Made by a program: the position numbers and the translations under genes. A stretch of DNA of 64,000 nucleotides. It comes from Chromobotia macracanthus. Taxonomy: Eukaryota > Chordata > Actinopteri > Cypriniformes > Botiidae. The notes under the pieces were generated by a model. The model ran no database searches. It saw nothing but the letters and a program-made list of their open reading frames with translations, and had not been told where the DNA came from. The DNA is taken from assembly GCA_036877525.1 (NCBI GenBank), contig JAZGTH010000013.1, positions 10,026,001 through 10,090,000 on the forward strand. Reading direction: 5' to 3'. Positions 1 through 12,544 of the stretch are shown here, one piece after another (within the stretch, counting starts at the first letter, position 1; every line of letters begins with the position of its first letter).

Positions 1-395
1 TAGTTAGGACTGCAGCTTTAGTGTGCCAGAGAAGAACTCCCTGCTAAGGTTGGTTTCTTTCAAGGTTTTTTTTCTCCAATGGAGTTTTGGTTCCTTGCCA
101 CTGTTGCCCTGTTGGCTTGCTTACTAATAGACTGCTGATATTAGCTTAGAACATTTTCTTTGTGCATTGTGTTATTATCATTGTTTGTTAATTTTAGCAA
201 TTTTGCTAAACCAATTTTTGCTAAGCAATTTTTCCTTTTCTCTTCATAATTTTCTCTCCTTCTTTCTCTTTCATTTTCAATTTAAGTTTTCACTGTTAAA
301 TATTTTTGCATATTTTCATTTGTACAGCTGCTTTGTAACAGTGTGCCACTGTGAAAAGTGCTATATAAATAAACTGAACTTGAACTTGAACTGAT
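1..395 (+). repeat. 3' end of an L2/CR1-like LINE
   Basis: The sequence ends agctgctttgtaacagtgtg, then aaaagtgctatataaataaa and a short (gaactt)n tail. Close relatives of both parts recur at 25150-25330 and 25889-25950. This is the usual non-coding 3' end of fish LINEs. The small plus-strand ORF within it is not a gene. Confidence 0.7.
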
Positions 396-2130
396 CATAA
401 TATGAACATGTCAAAGTTTGCAAAGTAGTACATAGTTTCCATATAGAAGTTTAGCTCATGTTATTTAAAGGTCACAGGTTTTGGAGCAATGGCAAGTGTC
501 TCGAATATGAGTCTGTGGTGTCCCTAAGAGAGGGCACATGGAAGGATAGTTGGACCCCAAATACTGGGACGTTCTAGCAGACAGGATCATCTTGAGAGTG
601 ACCCAACGGGGTGAACGGCAACTGGGATGTGTTCTGTCAGGTGTGCATACTTGCATGGCCCCTGGACACCAATGGGCCAGCAGAGTGTGTGGACTGCTGC
701 AAAAGAACTGCAAAAGTCCAGTAGAAGTTTTCTGCTCATTGAACAAATAATGCCTTCTGATGACACCATGTATATAGCAAAAGCAATGGTGGGCACTCCC
801 TCTAGACAACTGCCTGTCTTCTGCAGAAACATAAGACATTGTTCTTTAAAACAACACTAAACCATACAGGTTTGTTGTTATCTCCCTGCAGAGTTTTAGC
901 CATAGCCTCTTTCCTGCTGTCTTTACTGGTCAATTACTGGAAAATGACTGTTGTATGAATGTAATGAATGTATGAATGGGACTTTTTAAAAGTACCTGGT
1001 AAATCGATCCTGGCAATTCACCTGTAAGTGAAGTTGTAACATTAATAGTAATTTACCAGTAAGGTGAACAGGATTATAGGTAAACTTACCAAACATGCTA
1101 AAAGTTTTCTTTAAGCCAATTAGAAAAATTCTGATGCAGATGGCATGTTTACTCCTGCAAGTCAAGGCAAAGATGTTCCTCTAATATGAAATAGCTGTCA
1201 AAAGTAACTGCATGAATGTAAACTTTTGCAAAAATACAGACCAAATGCGACCGAAACAAAGTCACACTCTTCACGTTTTAAAATACAAAACAGTTTAGTG
1301 CTCACTCATAGTTAACAACATCACAGAATTTGCTGGTATTTTGGTTTATAGTGTGATAGATTCCCTATGTATCTATCATATCTCAGTGTACAATAAATGA
1401 AGAACACGGCCTCTCTTAAACCTCATCATGACACAGAGCTAAACATATTTTTTTGGAATTACTAGTAGAGAAATGTAAGAATGTTTCAAACTATCAGAAT
1501 CACCATTAACAAGCCCAAGTGGCCACCAAAGTCAGTGTGAAAACCTGGGCTTACACCCTACAGTATGTTACAGTGTTCTTTTGAGGGAAAGACTCCCCAG
1601 TGTAAACGTTATGTTGGAGAAGACAGGCACTTGCATGTCCCATGTGTCTGTCTTATCTCTGTCTGCACGCCTGGGCAGAACATCTAAATATTATGACACC
1701 AGAAATGACAGAGTATACCTGGCAGTTGTTATCTGCACTGTGGCCTTGCGCACCAGTTCTGTTGTTTCACATCTGTACCATACAGCTCCCTGGCAACTTA
1801 TGTAGTTGTGTAGACTTCTGTGCTAATGTTACTTGATGACAACAACATTTTACAACCTTTTTATCTGTAAATCTCAAAAACAACAACAAAAAACACCACA
1901 ATTGTCCATATGACTTAAAAGCACTTTTTAAATGCAAGTCTTTGCATTTCAAGTCTTCTAAAAGCTCTGTTTGAAAAACAAACTGAATTTTAGCCATTAT
2001 AATTTACTGGTGCTCTTCCCTTTACCAAAGCTACATGGTCTCAATCAAACCCCTGTTCACACAATGTCATGGACACCATATACCATTGGTACATCCAGAA
2101 AGGGTTAACACTTTATATTTACTGAATTAC
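396..2130. other. Gene-poor stretch, nothing firmly recognised
   Basis: The part at 480-860 is locally GC-richer, with overlapping short frames on both strands. None matches a family I recognise, and all are short with no splice context. Near 990-1090 there is the motif ttaccagtaa that recurs at 33.1-33.4 kb. Otherwise AT-rich unique-looking DNA. Confidence 0.4.
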
Positions 2131-2214
2131 TGAATTGTGGGTCAGTTGTGTTGCATCACTGGCATTGCTTGGCAGCTGGCAGAAGTTGAAAAAGATTTAT
2201 ACCTTAATGCAGTA

Positions 2215-2400
2215 CCCAAGTGCTGACACCAGCCAACTGCATTCATGCAACAACAGAAAACATAAGAACATCCAAATGGAGGAAAAGCTAATCATTGATA
2301 AACACCCAGTTCTTTATGATCAGCCTTTGTATGCATACAGGGACTCATACCAAAGCGACCAAGCCTTTACGATGGCAGAGGCAGTTGGTGAACCTGTGTG
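2215..2400 (+). pseudogene. Possible MADF-like domain remnant
   Basis: In frame is MEEKLIIDKHPVLYDQPLYA then YRDSYQSDQAFTMAEAVGEP, which resembles the start of a MADF DNA-binding domain (hydrophobic-Ile, xHPxLYD, YRD, Ala-x-x-x-Val-Gly). Such domains occur in Harbinger-type transposon partner proteins. The match is short and has no clear gene around it. Confidence 0.3.
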
Positions 2401-2939
2401 TATTGTATATTGTGTGTAACACTCTTTTCCTCAGAGAACCAATGCCACAGATGAACTAGCATACAAGGTGGAGGGTGTTAAGAATATATCAGGCCAGTGC
2501 TCTAGGTTTATATGAAGCCAGTGTGAGAGAGGAATGAAAAGACAGACAAAATAAATATGATTATGAAATAATTTATTATAATTATATTGAATTATATGAA
2601 AAATTGTGGGAAATGTTAATACGAAAGATGAATAAATGAAGTGATAAAATTTACTTTGTTTTCTAGTAAATGGTTAAAGGAACAGCACTACAAGAAAAAT
2701 AATTGGAATAATCAATGATAAACATTGTTAAACTTTGCTAAAATTTTGTGCTGCCTCTTTGTTTCATTTAAAGAGATTTTTTCTCTGTTTGGTTTTATTC
2801 CACCCAGAATCCAAAGTTATGATTTAATGCATCTAAATTGACTTTGTTTAGATTATTTATCTAAGGACCCTTTTAATCTGTTATTTCCTAATATTATGCT
2901 GCTTCATTAATTTAGTAAGAATAAAGCTGAAATATAGTT

Positions 2940-3790
2940 GCAAGCAACGATGACAGGCCCAAGCACTAAGGCACCATCGCCACCTGGTGCCACTCAGAAA
3001 ATGATGCATAGTTCTCACATGCATTTAATTCCAAAAATAAGTCTGTTCTACATCTTTTGTAAGTGACAAACTTCCTGCCCCCAATTGGTGGCTCTATAAC
3101 TGACATTGCAGCCCATTGCGGCCTCAGAAGCCCACAATACCAAACATATTTTCCAAATTTGATGTAGCTCACGCAAGGCAAGCAGAAGATATGAGACACT
3201 CCCTGTTCCATTTATTGCCATAAAATGATTGCCTCACCATACAACACGTTCAAAATATCAACAATACATCCACAGTTTAGCATCTCCAATGTCTCTTATT
3301 CTTTATGGCCAAGTATGAAGCAACTTGGGTAAACTAAAGGGCTATTTTAAACTCTAAAGGGCTAATTCTTTAAGTGACATAATTCCTTTTGCCAGTTGGT
3401 GGCATTATGACTGTGGCTCACAATAGCCACCGCTATGTCATCAGTCCCTAGGACCAAACATAGAGCTCAAATTTGAACAAAATCACTCAATTCATGCAGC
3501 AGATATGACCCACTTCCTGTTTACATTTTTTGCCATAAATTGATTGTCTTTGCAATGATATTTAAGATATTACAAATCCTTTTAGAACTTTTAGTCATAT
3601 ATTAGTCATGTCTCTATGTTATTCTGACCAACTCTAAAAAGACTTGGCTAAATGTAAGTTGACTATTTTAAAATTTGTTTTAAGTGACTCACTTCCTGTT
3701 GACAGTTGGTGGCACTATGAATGTGGGGCTACCAAGCTCTGCTCTGCCCATGTGTCAGTGTTTGCCCAGCCCTAATGGCCAACAAATCTG
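2940..3790 (+). repeat. Dispersed repeat family B with internal ~310-bp sub-repeats
   Basis: The core cttcctg..cagttggtggc..tatga recurs at about 3067, 3385 and 3690, each followed by related text (ccataaattgattg, agatattacaaatcc). A second, longer copy lies at 59.79-61.2 kb in ROCK1. The small minus-strand ORF at 2966-3211 is a by-product. Confidence 0.75.
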
Positions 3791-5339
3791 ACATGTGGCA
3801 ACAACGCAAATGTTGAAAAAATGTTTGATGTTGGTTCCCTGAGGGACAGCAATAAGACACTGTGTCAGTAGCAGATGCTATGGGGAATCCCCTTTCTCTA
3901 AAATCAAAGAAACTCTGAGAAACATTGATTTTTGTGATTTGCCAAGGCAGCAGAGTGATGGTGACGACTTGGGGCTATGCCAGTGTTCTCTGACAATTCT
4001 TTAGATCTTTCAGGCTCAGCTCCTGAAGGTTTTGAACAACAATGGCTCTGACACAGATGCATTTAAAGACATAAAGATGGTGACAGACTTTACACTTGAT
4101 GGCCTAAAAGAGAACAGCACAAGCCATAAGCATAGCATAGCATTTCAGTGGTCCTGCATGACTTTTAGAGGTTACAACAGTAACCAGAGATGTTCGCTCT
4201 GTCATCCAGCGCAGTGGTTTTTTCTCCATTCAGGGAAAAGTAGAATAAAGAATTCTTTGAGATCTTTTGGCATTTTAGCAGTTCCTTAATCCATGCAGTG
4301 ATGAGCTCAGTCCATGTCATCGCCATGTTCACAACAAGAACTATGATATCTCAATCTTTTGTAACACAAAACACTCAACAATAAATAAAATAAAACTTTC
4401 ACCAAACTTTCCGTTTAGTTCAAATCAAAGTTTGCTTATTGTATCTCAGAAATCTTTCTGTGCTCACATGTCTTCTTGAATGTTCCTCCCATTTTTACGT
4501 CATCAAGCTGCTCATGTTCATCTCAGCCCATTGGTCAATGGTGCACTTCTTACGTTTCACTACACATTTTACTTACATTTGTTACATTCACCGAAAATTT
4601 AAAAAAAAAATGAACAAGTTCTCATTTTGTTACAACCATGATACCATTTTATTTTATATGAACCATTTTATTTTATATGAAACATTTGTCATTTTGTAAC
4701 TCCCTAGGGTTTACTATTTATTTTTTTTACAGGTATTCACTTAAGGCTAGCATAGCATAGAATGTAAGTAAATAGTGTGTTTTACCACAGACGTCAATGA
4801 CAGTATGGCATATCATGCGGGGTTCAAATTGGCACTAGCTAAATTAAATATTATAATTATTAGATTTCAGACACAAAATAACAAAATAATTTACATTCCA
4901 GTGGCTGGTGAATTTGACTAGTTATCTGTCAGCTGGCTGGTATATGGTAAATGTGAGTAGCTGTTGTCACTATGACAATCGAGGTAGTGCCAAGCTTCAG
5001 ACACGCCCTCTCTCAAGAGACGATGTCAACCGATGTGCGATAATAAACGTGCCGTCAGTTTGATAGGCAGAATAAATAACTGTAGCTGGCATGAGAAAAC
5101 GGTTAATTAATTTCCTGTTGATTAACAATAAAAAAATAAACTTAAATCCTTTTAGTATTTTAAGTGGTGAAAAATATCTACATTTTCACTTAAATATATT
5201 CACTTATATGTGATAAAAGAAAACTGAAAAGACAACTAAAATGATTTTACCTGGTCAGTTTAACATTTTATCCTATTACATAATACTTTTGGATATGTAC
5301 ACAGTGTAGTGAGCCTGCAATGTACAAGAGAAGTTATAA
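3791..5339. other. Gene-poor AT-rich stretch
   Basis: Contains a piece beginning ggttccctgagggacagcaa (about 3834) that resembles a common fish dispersed repeat start, and otherwise only short ORFs. No gene, RNA or intact element is recognised. Confidence 0.4.
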
Positions 5340-5710
5340 TAACCACATGCTGTCGCACACTAGCGGTCAATCTCTAAGTCTGAACCCGTGTTACGGGTCA
5401 TTTGCCAGAGGAACTCTTCTCTCGTTTTTTTATTCCTTTGCCGACTGTAGGGAGGTGTAAAACAAACCAGAGTCGGAGAGGACTTCGAGACAGCGTGAGA
5501 CAGACGCTCTGTGCAGAATGTGGGATACGGGCCGTTCAGTCTCCAGCTCATACTGCAGCTGTACCAGCTATTAGGTGATGAGCGCCGGTAACTCAGTATG
5601 GATTGTTAACAGGCTGCCGCAGTTTTGCGGGGGAAGTTATGGCCGGATGGAGCGCGCGTCTTCTGAAGGTGTTTCCCTGCTGCAACTTTCCAAGGTCCGT
5701 GCACGTAGTA
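5340..5710 (+). promoter_or_regulatory. Candidate promoter / non-coding first exon of the connexin
   Basis: This stretch has clearly more CpG and GC than its AT-rich surroundings (for example gcgccggtaac, atgagcgcc, ggagcgcgcgtc). It lies 4.3 kb upstream of the connexin acceptor and holds no plausible coding frame. The sequence ccaag/gtccgt near 5692 could be a weak splice donor. The position fits a first exon, but the link to the connexin is inferred from location only. Confidence 0.3.
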
Positions 5711-8700
5711 TTTTTTTTTAGTTGTTGCCTTTATTCGTTTATTTATTAATAGGAATTATAATTATTATAAAATCTTATAACATATGCTATCCCGCCCGAT
5801 TTAAAAACGTTTTAAAGAGTCTTTTGTGCTTTAATTGACTCAAGACATTTTGTATATCTCAGTTTTTGAAATTCTGAGTCTTTAAAAAAATTGACAGTTA
5901 ATTAATTGTTTAGCAAACAGAAATAGCACATAATATTTTCTCCAAAACAAAACAAAAAAGTATTTTAATGACATTTTTGAAGGAACATTTTTGAAAATTA
6001 AGTAATGCATTTTAAAATTAATTCATTTAATTATAGCTGATTTTTTCTATTTTTTGTCACAATAGCCCTATCTGGATTTGCCTAGAAATGTTTAATCTTG
6101 AAGGCTAAATGCTGCTTGCTTTAAGAGAGGTAGTCTGCACTTTTGCAGGCTGCATGTTGAATTAACTGGTTGCTGCCATTGTTTTTTTTTCATCAGCTAA
6201 GTGCCCATTTGTTAAATATTTTGACCTGCTTGAATAATTACAACCAGTTATCCTCATTTTGCAAACATACAATGAAATGTGTAAATAGGGCAATATGCAT
6301 TAGCTGAGTTGGTGCCAACGTGTTTGGTTACACATAGTTTGACGTTCTGTTATTTTATTTTGTTTAGCAGTTTTATGGATATAACACACACAAATATACC
6401 AAAAAAACTGCAGCTGCCTAAGATATACTTTGTTTCTCACATTTGCAAAGAAATATGTAAATATTTACAACAAAATCACCAAACCCAATTTTTCACATCC
6501 CATTTGTATTAACTTCTCAGATGGAGAATGAAAAACATTTTAAAACAATAAAAACAGTTTGTATTACTTTTTCCCTTTAGGCATCCATTAATGTATATTC
6601 ATATTTACATTTTTTCATTTAGCAGATGCTTTTATCCAGAGCGACTTACAAAGAGAGAGAGCATTAAACATTTTGTCCTAAGAACCAACAATCCGAGTCT
6701 ACAATCATCTTTACAAGTGGAAATCGTATTCTAATGCTAGAGACAGGAAGAACAGAAGAAGGGTTTTTTATATATAGATAAAAGCATCAGAGCATTAGAG
6801 ATTAGTCAGATATTTATGGTCTGTATATTTATGTTGTGCTTTCACTAGGCATTTATTAAACAAATTTTGTGGTTTGGGTGGAGTACATTATGCTAGAATG
6901 GTAACTGTAATCCATTAAGTTAAATAGTAAGTTAAAAACATAGAAATATTATTTATCGTTTAGAATTTTCTTGTCATGTCTGTATTCCAATGTCATAACT
7001 CAATATTTAAATCCTTAAATGGACCTAAGAATTAACAATGTTAAATGTTGTGTGGAATTCAGTTGTAACAGGTGGATTTTTGTTGTTATTCAATTACACA
7101 ACATTACACTCAGTGACCTGGATAATTTTTTACAGACATTTTCTGTGTTGTCATACGACTGTAAAATTCTCTGGCACAGCACAACTGGCACACTGGCACA
7201 GCCTGATAAGTGAAAATATTTGACCTTCACTTTTAAGATGCGAAATGAGTACAGTCTAAGTAAAAATCCTGTGACAGAATTTTCTATTCAGGTCTCGTGT
7301 ATTACGACTATAATCACTGAGCTTTCAGCCTATTTATTAAAAGATTACACACCTTTTTAACACTTTCCTTGGAAAGAATTCACTCAGGCAAACACCTATT
7401 CTCCCTAAGGTGTCTCAGGCTGAGGTTCCACGAATAGTCGGTGCCATCTGTTTCTCGTTCTCTTTGCTTTCCTCAGTGATACACACAGTGAGCCTGTGGC
7501 AACCATTCTTGCCTGTTCAGATGGCATAAGAGATGGCACGTCCATTTGATATACTCAAGGGAAAAGCAGTTGTTTTGCAAACCTTTAAAGTTTATTTAAA
7601 ACGTGTAGACTAAATGGTAGTGACTATGCCACCCCAAATTAGCAGGGGAAACAGACCAGTTAAGAGCACATGAATACAATCCACTTACAGAAAAAGGTAC
7701 ATTTAGTTTTGTGTTTTAACAAACCAGCAATGCTTTGAAGAAGCACAGCATCACACTTTTTTACCAGGTCACAAACTTAAATTCTGCATTACCACCATCT
7801 ATTGTTATGTCACACATCTTGTGGCTTTACAGTTCACTAGGAAGAGATTGTTTCATGATTACATAAATCAGGAGCTTGGGTCACACAGTGAGATAAGAAG
7901 GGTCACACAGTCACTTGTTTTGGGGAAGTATAGTTTTTAATGGTTTTGATATCTTACAATAAGGTAATTGTGGTATTGCAAATATATTTCAATACTTTCT
8001 TTTGTCTGTAATTTTATAATCACTGGGTGTGAATAAGAATAATCACATTTCTGAACTTGGATTGCTATGTTTGATCACTTTTAAAGTCGTTTATAGTTTT
8101 AAAAGTTTTAAAAGTGCGATATAGAGCAATATAGTTTTGAAAGGCCACTCATTCATAATATAGCAATACATTTGATAAAAAAGACAAGAAAAGCACAGGT
8201 TCAGTATAAGTGCATTTATAATCTAGAGTGGAATTTACTACTAATCTACTACTTTATAATCTCTAGAGATCCATACATGTATTAAACTGATTGCACACTT
8301 ATGCATATATTTGTGTTAATAAATAGATAAATATAGATTATTAAAACAATAATCTTTGAAGCGAGGCTGTTAACTAAAACTAAACTAATCGATCCCAACT
8401 TTCCTTAATGCTCCACACACACAGCATTAAACTTACATGAAAGTCTCAGTAGCCCAACATCACACTAAACAAGGGAATCAAATAATTTTACTACTTAACA
8501 CTGAGACCAAACAGCTAAGCTAAATGGCTAAAACATATACCTCCATAATACATAACAACAAGAGAAAGGGGTTGGCGTTCACCCCTATTTTGACCAGAAA
8601 CAATGTGTAAAATTGTGGATTTTTTCTTTGTTTGTGTCCTTGCTAAAAATGAAACAGTATGCACATCTTAACATTTATTTAAACTTTTTGAAATTTTTTC

Positions 8701-9949
8701 AACATGTATTTAAATATTTTTAAAAACCTTCTGTATCCTTTTAAAGTACTTTGAATCAGTATTATTCTAGTTAAATCTATCCAAATAATGCTTTCCTTGA
8801 TTTACATTAACAAAAGAATAAAAGTTTATCTTACATGACCAGGCAACATTTACTGTGATAGGATTATGCACGCTAAATCAGTTGAATTTTAAGGTGTCTT
8901 TTCAGCTCGTTAAAAGTCATGTTAAAAGCATGCATACTGTATGTTAAAAAAATATGTAGATTTACTGTTATATAGAAGGATGTATATGTTAACTGTGACA
9001 TCACTTTGGTTTTCATTAAGCTGAAGACTCTGGTGCAAATGCCAGATCATATTCTGAATGTTCCATCCCACATTAAACTTGTGCGGTGCCAGGAGATTTT
9101 GTAGCGTAGTTCTGTCCTTAGGGTCATGTTTGGAAGCAGAAATTTAACTGTGACCTGAAATAAACTGCAATACGGGAATGACATTATTTGTGGGTAATGT
9201 GTGGGGGGGGAAGGTACACCCAGGTGTGTATGCTGCTTCATTGCATGAGATAATAAAGAAAGAACTGCACATCCTGTTTTTCTGCTGTGCCTGTTTAATG
9301 TGATTTTTTTCCCTTAGCAAGAGGTCAACAAAAGGTTTTGATAATGATAAATGCAATAACAGCCACGTCTATTTGAAAGTGAGTATTTCTATGCCCTAAG
9401 TGAATACTTTGTAGGGTTAAGGGCATTATTGTCTCCAAATTGTGACCATTTGGAACACCCTACATATATTGCTGACCCTGTGTCAATTTCAATAACTACC
9501 TTGACAATGCAGCAGCAAAGTTTATGCAAGAAAAGATAAAAATTCAACTTGCATACTCAGACATCAAAATATGTATAGTAAATGTTTAGGTAATCTTTTC
9601 TGGTAATAGTATTTGGGTGTACAACAGGGTTTAAGGGTATTGAAATCTCATGTAAGATCCTAAGTATAACCACCTCTGTTTTTAAAATGAATTACAAGAA
9701 CACCACACAAGATTATGCGATCATGAGCAGCAAAATTACTGAATAACCATAACGTGCACTTCACTAACTGTCTTGTGGGAGGACCCTTGGTGAAAGAATA
9801 CTATTCCTCTTGATTTTAAATTACCCAGTGAGTATCTCCTTACCATACCACCCAAAATACCACTTTAAATGTACATGCCATGTTGAATGTTTGTATGTGT
9901 GTGTTCATTTTTCTTTGGCTAACCTTTCTCTCATTTTCTCTAATTACAG
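5711..9949 (+). other. AT-rich presumed connexin intron
   Basis: No credible coding frame. Only short ORFs are present. It contains one L2/SINE-type tail near 6.6 kb (listed separately). The rest looks like unique, AT-rich intronic or intergenic DNA. If the exon-1 guess at 5.3-5.7 kb is wrong, this is simply upstream DNA. Confidence 0.4.
6600..6780 (-). repeat. L2/SINE-type 3' tail
   Basis: Contains tttagcagatgcttttatcc then agagcgacttacaaa, the reverse of the conserved tail gtaagtcgctttggataaaa seen in fish L2 elements and related SINEs. The copy reads on the minus strand. Confidence 0.6.
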
Positions 9950-9978
9950 ATCATAGGTAAAAAGTCTCTATCACCATC
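9950..9978 (+). other. 5' UTR start of the connexin coding exon, after a splice acceptor
   Basis: A pyrimidine-rich run (ctttctctcattttctc) is followed by taattacag at 9941-9949, a good 3' splice site 29 bases before the ATG. The coding exon therefore probably begins at 9950, with one or more non-coding exons upstream, as in most connexin genes. Confidence 0.65.
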
Positions 9979-11223
9979 ATGAGTTGGAGCTTTCTTACTC
10001 GACTTTTGGAGGAAATCCACAACCACTCCACATTTGTGGGGAAAGTGTGGCTGACTGTGTTAATCATTTTCCGCATCGTTCTGACAGCAATGGGGGGTGA
10101 GTCGATCTACTCTGATGAACAGACGAAGTTCACCTGCAACACAAAACAGCCTGGCTGTGACAATGTATGCTATGATTCCTTTGCCCCACTCTCACATGTC
10201 CGGTTCTGGGTGTTCCAGATCATCATGATCTCCACCCCCTCTGTTATGTACCTGGGTTATGCCATTCATAAGATCGCCCGTACCTCTGAGGAGGAACGGT
10301 GCAAACACCAGAGATATCAGAAAAGGAGCCACCACAGCCAGTGGAGAGATGGACACCAACTAGAGGATGTTTTAGAAGAGGATGATGCAGAGCCAATGAT
10401 TTATGATGAAGACACTTTGGATATGGAAGAAGTGAAACCGGAGATTGATAAGGCCAAAAGCCAAGATCCTATAAAGCATGATGGTCGTCGTAGGATCATG
10501 CAGGAAGGCTTGATGAGGATGTATGTGCTTCAGCTCTTATCCCGTGCCATCTTTGAGGTGGGATTTCTCACAGGTCAGTATCTCCTCTATGGCTTTCGTG
10601 TGAACCCCTCTTATGTCTGCAACAAGATTCCATGTCCACATCGAGTAGACTGCTTCATTTCACGACCCACAGAGAAGACCATCTTTTTGCTCATTATGTA
10701 TGTTGTGAGCTGTCTTTGTTTACTGCTTAATGTTTGTGAGATGTTCCACTTGGGACTTGGTGCCTTTCGTGACACATTTCGTAAACATCGAATCCAGGGC
10801 CGACGACCTTCCTATGGCTACTCTTACTCCAGAAACATTCCTGCTTCTCCACCAGGTTACAACTTAGTGATCAAATCTGACAAACCAGGTCGCATTCCCA
10901 ACAGTGTCCTGGCACATGACCAGAAATTGGCCAGTGTGGTTCCAGAGCAACATTGCACAAGCCCTCATGAGAACATTCCATCTGACCTGACTAGTTTGCA
11001 ACACCATTTACGAGTGGCTCAGGAACAACTAGACATGGTTTTTCAGACATACAATACAAAAAACATTCATACTTCCAAAACCAGCAGCCCTGTGTCTGGT
11101 GGCACAATGACAGAGCAAAACCGGGTCAATACAGCCCAGGAGAAACAAGGTGCACGACCTAAAACCAACACTGAAAGGGTTGGGACAATAGTAAAAAATG
11201 GAAAAACATCTGTGTGGATTTAG
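9979..11223 (+). CDS. gjc (gamma connexin): Gamma-type connexin (Cx45/Cx43.4-like gap junction protein), complete
   Basis: An uninterrupted 414-codon reading frame runs from ATG (MSWSFLTRLLEEIHNHSTFV) to TAG. The layout is a standard connexin: cytoplasmic N-terminus 1-20, TM1 about 22-42, first extracellular loop with Cys53/60/64 (CX6CX3C), TM2 about 76-98, a long acidic cytoplasmic loop 99-178, TM3 about 180-204, second loop with Cys214/219/225 (CX4CX5C), TM4 about 233-256, then a Ser/Thr-rich tail ending KTSVWI. Six connexins form a hemichannel and two hemichannels dock to join neighbouring cells. The start, the long loop with HDGRRR before TM3, and the SVWI end point to the gamma (GJC) group. 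Internal similarity does not settle whether it is gjc1 (Cx45) or a gjc4-type fish paralogue (Cx43.4), so no firm symbol is given. As is usual for connexins, the whole coding region sits in one exon, just after a splice acceptor. Confidence 0.95.
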   Translation: MSWSFLTRLLEEIHNHSTFVGKVWLTVLIIFRIVLTAMGGESIYSDEQTKFTCNTKQPGCDNVCYDSFAPLSHVRFWVFQIIMISTPSVMYLGYAIHKIARTSEEERCKHQRYQKRSHHSQWRDGHQLEDVLEEDDAEPMIYDEDTLDMEEVKPEIDKAKSQDPIKHDGRRRIMQEGLMRMYVLQLLSRAIFEVGFLTGQYLLYGFRVNPSYVCNKIPCPHRVDCFISRPTEKTIFLLIMYVVSCLCLLLNVCEMFHLGLGAFRDTFRKHRIQGRRPSYGYSYSRNIPASPPGYNLVIKSDKPGRIPNSVLAHDQKLASVVPEQHCTSPHENIPSDLTSLQHHLRVAQEQLDMVFQTYNTKNIHTSKTSSPVSGGTMTEQNRVNTAQEKQGARPKTNTERVGTIVKNGKTSVWI

Positions 11224-11365
11224 ATCCACAATGTTAAACTCTTACTTGACTCTTATTTGTGGACCATCATCTTTGGATCACTGTTCCTAAAACATTATCT
11301 CTGCTAAACAGTTAGAAAGGACATGGTTAGGCTTCATGACCCCAATGTTCTTATCCCAAAGCAGC

Positions 11366-11425
11366 AATAAATATACCAATCTAGTTCTAGAGGTTGTAGT
11401 TTTTAGTAATTTCTGAAAAAATAAA
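11366..11425 (+). promoter_or_regulatory. Two poly(A) signals of the connexin
   Basis: AATAAA occurs at 11366-11371 and again at 11420-11425, that is 143 and 197 bases after the stop codon. They suggest a short 3' UTR with two alternative ends. Confidence 0.6.
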
Positions 11426-12544
11426 TGTTGAATTTTCTTTGTAATGCTTTACTTGTGCTCACCCATCCTCAGAGCATTTCTTTGTGTACTTCATATACAT
11501 ATGGTAACTGTTATGTTTCTCTATATTACAATGCATGCAAGTGTACTGACCATATTCAAAACAAAATTATTTAACGAATGGATTATCAATTTATTTAACT
11601 ACAAAAGGACAACAGATTTATCTACTCAACCTAAATCAAACCAAGAGGAATTTAAAAGGCAATCCTGACCGTTATTTTAAAGAAAATAAAATCCAATGAC
11701 AAATGACATTATCATTATCTTTCCTATAAACATAATTCAAATCCTAATAAGCACTTGTTTGACATTTAACTCTTGTTAGTAATTACATTTAATGTCAAGG
11801 AGCAATTTACAACACAGTACGTAAATCGTGTTTGTTGCAGTGGTCTTTATCAACCTTGTTCTGTGTTTATGAATATGTCTTTATGGTGTATTCATTTCTG
11901 TTTCCCAGCTGTGGAACAACTAGCTTAACTCTATAACTATCAGCAAAAGTACTTCAAGTCAGTTTCATTTTATGTATATGGAAAGGAAAGAAGCATTCCA
12001 GATTTCATACTTAAAACAAATCCCAAAGTGTTACACCACTGACATGCTGTTACTCTTGACAACTGGCTTGTTGACTGTTCCTGCTCTGTTTCAAAAGTGA
12101 CAGCAGTTCTCTTAGTGGCTCTTAGTGCAACTTGTGTTAAGATTTCCAAGGTTATTTCAAATTAAAGCTGCCTCAGACCTTTTTTAAAAATGGAGGCCAA
12201 AAGTATACATAGTATACAAATGTTTAGAGTAAGTAAAAATTTGTTACTTATTTCTTATTTAATAGTAAGCAGAAGTATACATTAATAATGCTTTTTAAAT
12301 AACTATGAATTAACTACTTATTACCAGTCACATACAATTAATTATGCCAAAAATGGGATTATATATGATTTTGTTTATTATTAATAATACAACGTTAACA
12401 GATTTTGTTACCACAACACTGTATGTCATCACAACATTGTTGTGACTTAATAGCTTATTTTAAATTGAGTTCTCCATATTGTTATATCAATTAAGTGAAT
12501 CTATTGTGTTTTTACCAAAAAGAAACAAACACTACTTTCACAAC
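11426..12544. other. Intergenic AT-rich DNA
   Basis: Downstream of the connexin poly(A) signals. No coding frame, RNA or clear repeat is recognised. Confidence 0.4.

Noticed and set aside
465..839. 124-codon minus-strand frame and overlapping frames on both strands
   Set aside because: No family resemblance. Several frames of similar length overlap on both strands, which is typical of a locally GC-rich non-coding stretch.
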